43,349 nt of DNA, taken from positions 1 through 43,349 of the forward strand of contig CACYWL010000028.1 in the NCBI GenBank assembly GCA_902778055.1. Reading direction: 5' to 3'. The notes under the pieces were generated by a model, which saw only the letters and a list, made by a program, of their open reading frames with translations, made no database searches and was not told the DNA's origin. The translations under genes were made by a program, and so were the position numbers. This document shows positions 23,737-30,693 of the stretch, piece after piece (the stretch's first letter is position 1; each line of letters begins with the position of its first letter). This DNA comes from an uncultured Eubacteriales bacterium. Its GTDB lineage: Bacteria > Bacillota > Clostridia > Christensenellales > Aristaeellaceae.

Positions 23737-24978
23737 TCACACAAACATCTGCTGCAGTAGACCCTTCTTCAGTTCCTTCCAGAGTTCCATTTCTTTCTTC
23801 GCCGCGGCAATGGCTTCATCGAAATCAGAAAGGAAATCTGCGATAAGGTGCTGTTCTTCCAGAGCAGAAGGAATGCAAATTCTATATCCTGTAATATCCT
23901 TCAAACTAATATGAGGAACTGCTGTGCTTGTCTGATTTAATTTCATATCTTTATCAAATTTCCCCATAGAGAGTATTTGATACAGCAACTGAATAATCGT
24001 CAAATCGCCACGTAATCTTGTGACACGCTGAACCAGCAATGCGGGAAGGTGATCTGCTTTCACTAAGCCGAAACTCTTTCCCACAAGCGCTCCATCCATC
24101 TGAACAATCAAATCATTTTCCTGTAAAAGGAATTTATCAAGTCCTTCTGAAGTAGGCCAATATTTACAGATGTCTTCGGAGAAATCTAATTCACCACGCT
24201 TGATGTTCATTCCTCGTAGCAATCTAATACCTTTCTCTGTAAACAACTCACTTTCAAAAGAATAGCCTGTCAAAGAATCTGTAACATCACCAATTGTTTT
24301 TACTTTCCACTCCGGAAAATCCGTTCCATCATCCCTCTTGAACCGCACTTCCTGTGAGAAGATCCTCTTCATCACAGCCTTCTTCTGCGTCTCCAGATTG
24401 GCAACTTCTTGCTCGCTAGCAGCGATGACTTTATCGACAGAGGATAGAAAATCAGCGATCTTTTGCTGCTCTTCTTCGCATGGCGCAGTTACAGGTATGC
24501 CCATCAAAATACTATCGGTCATACCAACTCTATCATGTCGTGCTCCGTTTTGTGCGCCATGATCATTTACATACCCATACCATTTATCTGTCTGGAAATA
24601 CCAAAGCAAATAATCCGGGTTTAGTATACCTTTGGGACGTAAGCAACTATAAAGAGGCGACACTATACCATCTTCTTCAAGCCTATAACAGTTAAATGGC
24701 CCCATGGGAGCATATGATGATTTTCTCGGATTGTATACGAAATCACCAGTTTGAATTACTGTATAATTATCAGTTCTACCCTCGACGGCAATATCTTTAT
24801 CGAAAAAGTCTCTTTGTGGGATCAAGCCAAACTCAGCAGAATTAGTAATTACATTCGTATTCTTGCCATTTATATTTTTAGCACCAATTTTAGAGAATAA
24901 ATCTGAAATTGTATATTCTTTCCATTTCGGGAAACTGCTCCCATCATCTTGCTTAAACCTTACACCAGGTTCTGCCAT
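23737..24978 (-). CDS. hsdS: Type I restriction-modification specificity subunit HsdS
   Basis: A protein of 413 residues with two target-recognition domains (TRDs) and two conserved helical spacers. Each half begins with the same motif: VRFKQDDGSSFPKWK (residues 6-20) and VRFKRDDGTDFPEWK near residue 212. Each half ends with a helical dimerisation spacer (EEQQKIADFLSSVDKVI; EEQHLIADFLSDFDEAI). The subunit selects the bipartite DNA target for the HsdM2S methylase and the HsdR complex. The TRDs are strongly AT-rich compared with hsdM: bases 24841-24900 have 14 G+C in 60, against 32 in 60 at 25501-25560. That suggests domain exchange from another genome. The start ATG at 24978 follows GAGGTG by 7 nt. 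Confidence 0.93.
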   Translation of the reverse strand: MAEPGVRFKQDDGSSFPKWKEYTISDLFSKIGAKNINGKNTNVITNSAEFGLIPQRDFFDKDIAVEGRTDNYTVIQTGDFVYNPRKSSYAPMGPFNCYRLEEDGIVSPLYSCLRPKGILNPDYLLWYFQTDKWYGYVNDHGAQNGARHDRVGMTDSILMGIPVTAPCEEEQQKIADFLSSVDKVIAASEQEVANLETQKKAVMKRIFSQEVRFKRDDGTDFPEWKVKTIGDVTDSLTGYSFESELFTEKGIRLLRGMNIKRGELDFSEDICKYWPTSEGLDKFLLQENDLIVQMDGALVGKSFGLVKADHLPALLVQRVTRLRGDLTIIQLLYQILSMGKFDKDMKLNQTSTAVPHISLKDITGYRICIPSALEEQHLIADFLSDFDEAIAAAKKEMELWKELKKGLLQQMFV

Positions 24979-24989
24979 TTCGCTTCACC

Positions 24990-26570
24990 TCACAGTCCCA
25001 GCAGCTTCATTGTGCTGTTTACCTTATCCAGCGCTGCTTGCTTTTTTACAGCAATCTCAGCCAACTCAGCTTTTACCGCAGCAATATCAATTTCTTCTTC
25101 AGCTTCAGACGTATCAATATACCGTGGGATGTTCAGGTTCCAGTCGTTATCAATGATTTCCTGTATAGAAGCCACATGCGCGTATTTCGGTACATCCACC
25201 CGGTTCACATACGTTTCAACAATCTTCTGAATATGTTCATCCGTCAGTTCATTCTGAACCTTACCAGGTTTATATTCCTTACTAGCATCTATGAACAGAA
25301 TATTATCCTTGTTTCCATTCCGATTAGACTTGAGTACCATAACAATGACCGGGATGCTTGCCCCATGGAACAAATTCGCCGGTAATCCAATAATCGCATC
25401 CACCCGGTTTAGATCCCGGATCAGGTATTTCCGGATATCCTCCTCCGCACTTCCGCGGAACAGTACGCCATGGGGCAGCAGCACCGCCACCCGGCCGTCC
25501 TGTTCATCCATGTGATACACCATATGCTGCACAAAGGCCAGGTCCGCATGGGACTTCGGCGCCAGCTTGCCCACGCCACTGTAACGGGGATCATCCAGAT
25601 ACTTTGGGTTCGCATCCCACTTCAGACTGTAGGGCGGATTGCAGACCTGGACGGTCAGCTTCAGCTCATCCCCGTAGGTATCATTAATGAGCGTATCACC
25701 CTTGTTGATATCGAACTGCTGGTAATCAATGCCGTGCATGAGCATGTTCATGCGGGCCAGGTTGTAGGTAGTCGGATTATTCTCCTGTCCGTAATAATGT
25801 CCGATCTTTCCGGTGGTCAGATGTTTCCGGATATCCAGCAGCATGGAACAGGATCCACAGGTGCAGTCACCGACGGTTTTCGCCTCGTCCAGCCCAATGG
25901 AAGCCAGCGTCGCACACAGCGTGGACGGCCCTACCGGTGTGAAGAATTCTCCGCCCTTTTTCCCAGCACCGCTCTGGAATAGGCCAATCAGAATCATATA
26001 AGCAGTGCCCAGTACATCAAACTGCTGATCCTGCAGATCCATGTCGATATCGCCAATCTTCGCAATAACTTTGCTGATCTTGTCAGTTCTCTCCGATACA
26101 GTATCCCCCAGACGCGTATCCTGGAGACGCATATCATTGAACAGACCTTCAAATGCCTTTTCCGATTTCTGCCCCAAGGTGGAACCGGTCAGTTCATTGA
26201 CCGCCCGTTCATAATCCTCAATGGAGAACTTATCACTGTCATTCTTCGGACGGACAATCCGCTGATACAGAACGCGGAACAGGTTTTCCGGACGAATGAT
26301 ATACCCCAGATGTTCAATGCTCCACTTTTCAACAATAGGCCTGAACTCCGGATTGGTGAAGGCTTCTTCATAGGACAGACCATCTTCTTTCAGAATATCC
26401 TGCATATACATTTCCGTCCGTTCAGACAAATACCTGTAGAAGATGGTTCCCAAGATATAATTCCGGAACTCGTTGGCATCCATGCCACCACGCAGGTCAT
26501 TGCAAATAGACCAGAGCTGGCTGGACAGTTCCGCCGCCTGTTGTTGTACCTTATTCGTATCAATCGCCAT
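24990..26570 (-). CDS. hsdM: Type I restriction-modification methyltransferase subunit HsdM
   Basis: A protein of 526 residues, an N6-adenine methyltransferase. I choose the ATG at 26570 (GGAGG at 9 nt); a GTG at 26579 is possible. The N-terminal HsdM helical domain (LSSQLWSICNDLRGGMDA) is followed by GGEFFTPVGPSTLCATLA, SAM-binding motif I, and catalytic motif IV NPPYSLKW near residue 313. Motif I is odd: it reads DCTCGSCSMLLD (about residues 230-241), where the family pattern is DPxxGSGxxL, so the Pro and the last Gly are both Cys. Motif IV is intact, so activity is possible but not assured. One base separates the hsdR stop from its start. Confidence 0.93.
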   Translation of the reverse strand: MAIDTNKVQQQAAELSSQLWSICNDLRGGMDANEFRNYILGTIFYRYLSERTEMYMQDILKEDGLSYEEAFTNPEFRPIVEKWSIEHLGYIIRPENLFRVLYQRIVRPKNDSDKFSIEDYERAVNELTGSTLGQKSEKAFEGLFNDMRLQDTRLGDTVSERTDKISKVIAKIGDIDMDLQDQQFDVLGTAYMILIGLFQSGAGKKGGEFFTPVGPSTLCATLASIGLDEAKTVGDCTCGSCSMLLDIRKHLTTGKIGHYYGQENNPTTYNLARMNMLMHGIDYQQFDINKGDTLINDTYGDELKLTVQVCNPPYSLKWDANPKYLDDPRYSGVGKLAPKSHADLAFVQHMVYHMDEQDGRVAVLLPHGVLFRGSAEEDIRKYLIRDLNRVDAIIGLPANLFHGASIPVIVMVLKSNRNGNKDNILFIDASKEYKPGKVQNELTDEHIQKIVETYVNRVDVPKYAHVASIQEIIDNDWNLNIPRYIDTSEAEEEIDIAAVKAELAEIAVKKQAALDKVNSTMKLLGL

Positions 26571-26571
26571 A

Positions 26572-29499
26572 TCAATCACCCTCCGCTTTATATTTCTTAT
26601 ACGTTTCTGCTGCGAACGCCCGGGTTTCTTCAGTCAGCTTTGTGATCTTCAGCAATCCGAAGTGATAATCCTTGAGATGCTGGCGGATCGCTTCATCAGA
26701 GATATTTCCGCTGAATACGTATTCTGTCATGATTTCCCGGAGCGTTCCGTACTGGATCCCGTGCTCTGTCGCGAACTCTTCCATTTCCGCCTGTTCATGT
26801 TCCCGGGCAAACTCTTCAAAAGCAGCATTCAGGTCTGCGTCTTCCGGTAATTCATAGAAACGGGTTTTGATGAACTCCACCATGACCGTTTTCTTGGCAC
26901 GCAGATTTTCATTATCTGACCGTTCCACTTCCCGAAGGATCAGGTCCAGATCGGCCTCTTTCTCCTCATCCGTTTTCTGACCCTTCTGAACATTTTTCAG
27001 CAGATTCAGAATATAAACCACATTTATCCTGTCCGTCCGGACCAGCTCGATGTCAAAATCGATATCAATGGGAACCGGAGGTTTGGGGCCAGGGCCGGGA
27101 CCCGGATCCTTATAATACAGATACCAGGACTTATACCCGTCATATTCCTCCTCATCCATCACGACCGCAAGATCTGCCCAGTCGAATTTAGAGAAAGTTT
27201 TCAATGTCGCCAGCGTTCCCACCATAGAGCGGAAGGCAATAATGAACATCCGAATTTCATCTTCGCTCTGCAGCTGTCCTGCATCTTCCACGGTTGGCGT
27301 GATCTTGCGGAGGGTGGGCTCCTGATTCAGCCACTTCTGAACATAATACTCATAGCTTTCCAGCAGATAATCATTCGGATCTCCATCTCCGGAAAAGAGC
27401 CTCAGAGCATCATCCTGCCACTTCTTAATGTTCCGGAAGGTGACGATCTGACCAAACTGCTTTGTACGCTTGTAGACTCGGTTTGTCCGGCTGTATGCCT
27501 GCACCAGGGAATGCCAGATCAGGTTTTTGTCCAGATATAGCGTATTCAGTGGCTTCGCGTCAAAGCCCGTCAGCATCATGTTCACGACCAGAAGAATGTC
27601 AATCTGTGGCAAATCCTGTTGTTTCAGGCGCTTGGAAATGTCCTTCCGGTAAGCATCGAAGGTTTCGATGCTGAAAGATGTTCCGAACATGGCGTTATAG
27701 TCATCCATACAGCGGGTCATAATCTCGGATGAATGTTCATCCTTCGGATCATCCATATCCTCATTTGCGCCATAGGTGAAGATTGCTGCCACACGATACT
27801 TTTTATCGTCCGGACGGGCATCGTTCAGCTTTTTGAATTCCTCATAATACTTTGACAGGGTTTTTACATAATCCACAGCAAAGATGGAGGTATATACGTC
27901 TGTACCCTGGGGATGAATATGCTGTTCATGATGTTCAAAGATATGTGCTGCAATCTTCTGTATCCGCTCATCATCATGGTACAGATCGTCAATGTCGATA
28001 TTATGTCGCCTGCAGTATTCAGGGTCATCCAACTGTTCGGGATCAATTCCCCTTGCCGCAATATTATGGGCAAAGATTGTCCTCTGGTATTCTACAGAAA
28101 AGCGAAGAACGTTCCCGTCAGCAATGGCATCCTTAATCATATACTTGTGCAGACAGGACTCACGCTTCGTTCCATCCGGCTTCAATCCCGCCGGGAACAA
28201 ATCTGCTGTCGTTCTTCCTCCAGCACCGGCATTCACTGCAAAAATCGGTGTCCCGGTAAATCCAATATAGTTTGCCTTTGTAAAATGCCTGTCAATATCG
28301 CCATGCATCTTCCCGAACTGGGAGCGGTGGCATTCATCGACAATAAATACAACCTTCTTGTCCCGGTATGCATCCATAACAGCCGCATAACGCTGGGAAT
28401 TCACAGCGTGCGCCATCTTCTGGATCGTAGTGACAATCAGTTTCCTTTGCGGGTCCTTCAGATGTTGAATGAGCACATATGTGCTGTCCGTCTGATCCAC
28501 ACAATCCTTCTCGAAAGAATTGTATTCATCAACCGTCTGGTCATCCAGGTCCTTCCTGTCAATCAGGAATACGACCTTGTCAATCCGCGGCTCATTCCGA
28601 AGCAACTGTGCCAGCTTAAAAGAAGTCAGCGTTTTTCCGGATCCGGTACAGGCAAATACATATCCATTCTGGTTCGCTTCCAGCACACGGCGCCGGGATG
28701 CTTTTACCGCGTAAATCTGATACGGTCGCATGACCATCAGAATGGGTTCCGTCACCTTGATGACCATGTATTTATCGATCATCTCGGTCAAAGCGGCCCG
28801 CTGGAAAAACTCCGTTGTAAACTCGTCCAGCGTATTAATCCGTTTGTTATTCACATCTGTCCAGAAAAACACAAGGCTCTTCAGAATTGGATTATATGTT
28901 CCATTCATCGTCTCGTTTTCATTACAGAAATACTTGGTTTGGACGGAATTGGACACTACAAAAATCTGTAAATAACGGAATAATCCACGGAAGGAGAAAC
29001 TGCGATACCGATTGATCTGATTGATCGCCTCATTGATCTCTACGCCGGGGCGTTTCAATTCAATTTGCACCAACGGCAGACCGTTAATCAATACAGTCAC
29101 ATCATACCTGTTCTTGTAGGACACATCATTCTTATGATCCTTGTCCATAGTAATCTGATGAGACACCTGATATATGTTCCGATCCAAATCAGAAGAGAAG
29201 AAATCCAGATACACCGTTTTTCCGTTGTCCAGTGTCAGTACATACTGATCACGAAGGATCTTTGCAGATTCATATACAGACTTATTCTCCACATGAATCA
29301 GCACACGCTTGAATTCGGCATCGGTGAATGATGCTACACCTTTCGCCTCAATCAACTTTTTCGCGTTAAACTTTGCCAACTCAAGCCGAAAATTGGCAAG
29401 TACATCATCATAATTGTTAAGCGGTGCAAATGTATATCCGAGAGACTCCAAGCGATCTATAAACTTGGCTTCTACTTCGTACTCTGAAATATGTGGCAT
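26572..29499 (-). CDS. hsdR: Type I restriction endonuclease subunit HsdR
   Basis: A protein of 975 residues. The ATG at 29499 follows AGGAGGT at 8 nt. The N-terminal nuclease domain has the PD-(D/E)xK-type QIELKRPG (about residues 145-152), then EAINQINRYR. Next is an SF2 translocase: Walker A FACTGSGKT near residue 286, FLIDRKDLDDQT, the DEAD-like box VDECHRSQFG near 385, GFTGTPIF, and motif VI region LTGFDAKPLNTLYLD. The C-terminal helical domain (DUF3387-like) ends EETRAFAAETYKKY. All core motifs are present. It is the first gene of the operon and should translocate DNA and cleave when the site is unmethylated. A small GPGPGPKPP linker near residue 805 separates the motor from the C-terminal helices. 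Confidence 0.95.
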   Translation of the reverse strand: MPHISEYEVEAKFIDRLESLGYTFAPLNNYDDVLANFRLELAKFNAKKLIEAKGVASFTDAEFKRVLIHVENKSVYESAKILRDQYVLTLDNGKTVYLDFFSSDLDRNIYQVSHQITMDKDHKNDVSYKNRYDVTVLINGLPLVQIELKRPGVEINEAINQINRYRSFSFRGLFRYLQIFVVSNSVQTKYFCNENETMNGTYNPILKSLVFFWTDVNNKRINTLDEFTTEFFQRAALTEMIDKYMVIKVTEPILMVMRPYQIYAVKASRRRVLEANQNGYVFACTGSGKTLTSFKLAQLLRNEPRIDKVVFLIDRKDLDDQTVDEYNSFEKDCVDQTDSTYVLIQHLKDPQRKLIVTTIQKMAHAVNSQRYAAVMDAYRDKKVVFIVDECHRSQFGKMHGDIDRHFTKANYIGFTGTPIFAVNAGAGGRTTADLFPAGLKPDGTKRESCLHKYMIKDAIADGNVLRFSVEYQRTIFAHNIAARGIDPEQLDDPEYCRRHNIDIDDLYHDDERIQKIAAHIFEHHEQHIHPQGTDVYTSIFAVDYVKTLSKYYEEFKKLNDARPDDKKYRVAAIFTYGANEDMDDPKDEHSSEIMTRCMDDYNAMFGTSFSIETFDAYRKDISKRLKQQDLPQIDILLVVNMMLTGFDAKPLNTLYLDKNLIWHSLVQAYSRTNRVYKRTKQFGQIVTFRNIKKWQDDALRLFSGDGDPNDYLLESYEYYVQKWLNQEPTLRKITPTVEDAGQLQSEDEIRMFIIAFRSMVGTLATLKTFSKFDWADLAVVMDEEEYDGYKSWYLYYKDPGPGPGPKPPVPIDIDFDIELVRTDRINVVYILNLLKNVQKGQKTDEEKEADLDLILREVERSDNENLRAKKTVMVEFIKTRFYELPEDADLNAAFEEFAREHEQAEMEEFATEHGIQYGTLREIMTEYVFSGNISDEAIRQHLKDYHFGLLKITKLTEETRAFAAETYKKYKAEGD

Positions 29500-29543
29500 C
29501 TGTTTTGACCTCCTGTCAGAAACACTGGATTTCACCAATAGTT

Positions 29544-29573
29544 ATTTTACCATATATTGGAACGATAAATCAA
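29544..29573 (-). promoter_or_regulatory. Promoter of the type I RM operon
   Basis: On the minus strand TTGATT (29573-29568) and TAAAAT (29549-29544) are separated by 18 nt. Both are close to sigma-A consensus, and they lie 45 nt upstream of the hsdR start codon. Confidence 0.7.
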
Positions 29574-29607
29574 TAATATTAATGAAAAATAATGTTACTT
29601 CATTTCC

Positions 29608-29632
29608 GAGACGGGGGACGGTTCCTTTTCTC
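29608..29632. repeat. Dispersed repeat, GGGGGACGGTTCC variant
   Basis: GAGACGGGGGACGGTTCC is followed by TTTTCTC, with GAGA and TCTC at the ends. It is related to the 15355-15382 copy in reverse orientation and more loosely to the GGTGACGGTTCTT copies. Confidence 0.6.
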
Positions 29633-29680
29633 ATTTTCCGGAGGCTGAGAGACCGGTTCCGATTTTTTACGGCCTGGATA

Positions 29681-29710
29681 TGGACATTCGGGTTTTCCCG
29701 ATGATACAAT
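29681..29710 (+). promoter_or_regulatory. Promoter with an inverted repeat in its spacer
   Basis: TGGACA (29681-29686), an 18-nt spacer and TACAAT (29705-29710) form a good promoter. The spacer includes TCGGGTTTTCCCGA (29688-29701), a perfect inverted repeat placed where a repressor would block RNA polymerase. The coding start lies 111 nt downstream at 29822. Confidence 0.6.
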
Positions 29711-29821
29711 GGACTGCAGTTGGAAGCGGTTGGCTGCCGGGGATTCCTCCGTTGATCCGGCCGAGTTTCCCCCGGCGCGGAAAGGCAGGCCGCCGCAGGC
29801 CAGAAAAAAAGGAGAGAGAGC

Positions 29822-30571
29822 ATGGAAATCGGAGCACAGTTTTATACCGTCCGGCAGCAGTGCCAGAACCTGGAGGACTTTGCGCTGTCCCTGAAGAAGG
29901 TGGCGGACATTGGATACCGCACGGTGCAGATTTCCGGCACCTGCCCGTATCCGGCGGACTGGCTGAAGGAAAACCTGGAGAAAAACGGCCTCCGCTGCGT
30001 CCTCACCCATATCCCGGTTCCCCGCCTGACGGAGGAGCTGGATCAGGTCATTGCGGACCATCGGGTCTTCGGATGCCGCCATATCGGCCTGGGCTGGTGG
30101 GCCTTTGATCCGGAGAAGAACATGAGCTATGACCAGTGGATGGAGATCTTCCCGCCCATCGCGAAAAAGATCGCCGCCTCCGGGCATCTCTTCATGTATC
30201 ACAACCACGATCAGGAGTTTAAAAAGTACGAAGGAAAGCTGATTCTCGAGCGCCTGGCCGAGGCCCTTTCCCCGGAGGAGATGGGCTTTACCCTGGATAC
30301 CTTCTGGGTGCAGGCCGGCGGCGGCGATCCCGCCCAGTGGCTCGAGAAGCTGAGCGGCCGGGTGCCCGTCATCCATCTGAAGGATTATGCCTACGGGCGC
30401 CAGATGGCCGTCGTGGGAGAAGGAAACATCAACTTCGGCCGCGTCTTTGAGAAGGCGGAGGCCGCAGGAACGCAGTTCATGCTCGTTGAGCAGGATGACT
30501 GCCACGGCGAGGATCCCTTCGAGTGTCTCCGCCGCTCCTATGAGTATCTGCGCAGCTGGGGCTTCCGGTAA
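29822..30571 (+). CDS. Sugar phosphate isomerase/epimerase (AP endonuclease 2-like TIM barrel)
   Basis: A protein of 249 residues. The ATG follows AAAAGGAGAGAGAGC. The start MEIGAQFYTVRQQCQN and later IGYRTVQISGTCP, LFMYHNHDQEF, GFTLDTFWVQAGG, VPVIHLKDY and FMLVEQDDC mark a xylose isomerase-like TIM barrel with metal-ligand His, Asp and Glu positions. Members act on sugar phosphates, keto sugars or inositols. The transcription unit looks single-gene: its own promoter with an operator-like spacer lies upstream and two intrinsic terminators follow. It is a different subgroup from the isomerase at 6915-7760. The substrate is not evident. Confidence 0.82.
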   Translation: MEIGAQFYTVRQQCQNLEDFALSLKKVADIGYRTVQISGTCPYPADWLKENLEKNGLRCVLTHIPVPRLTEELDQVIADHRVFGCRHIGLGWWAFDPEKNMSYDQWMEIFPPIAKKIAASGHLFMYHNHDQEFKKYEGKLILERLAEALSPEEMGFTLDTFWVQAGGGDPAQWLEKLSGRVPVIHLKDYAYGRQMAVVGEGNINFGRVFEKAEAAGTQFMLVEQDDCHGEDPFECLRRSYEYLRSWGFR

Positions 30572-30600
30572 TCTGATTTTGAAAACAGCTGCATGACGAA

Positions 30601-30635
30601 GGGACCCGGCGCCTGTGCACCGGGTCCCCGTTTTT
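30601..30635 (+). terminator. Intrinsic terminator after the isomerase gene
   Basis: A perfect 9-bp stem (GGGACCCGG and CCGGGTCCC) is followed by CG and five T, 30 nt after the stop codon. Confidence 0.88.
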
Positions 30636-30648
30636 CCCGCAATTCTTC

Positions 30649-30674
30649 GGGGAGGCATGGTTCTCCCCTTTTTT
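30649..30674 (+). terminator. Second tandem terminator after the isomerase gene
   Basis: GGGGAG and CTCCCC close an eight-base loop and six T follow. Two plus-strand terminators in a row shield the convergent protease gene, whose stop codon lies 20 nt further on. Confidence 0.8.
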
Positions 30675-30693
30675 GATTCCCGTTTCCCGCGGT

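Larger units (their letters stand above)
29500..29821. other. Divergent region between the RM operon and the isomerase gene
   Basis: It holds two promoters facing away from each other and one dispersed-repeat copy between them. The RM side (29540-29600) is very AT-rich and the isomerase side is GC-rich. No gene is visible. Confidence 0.6.
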
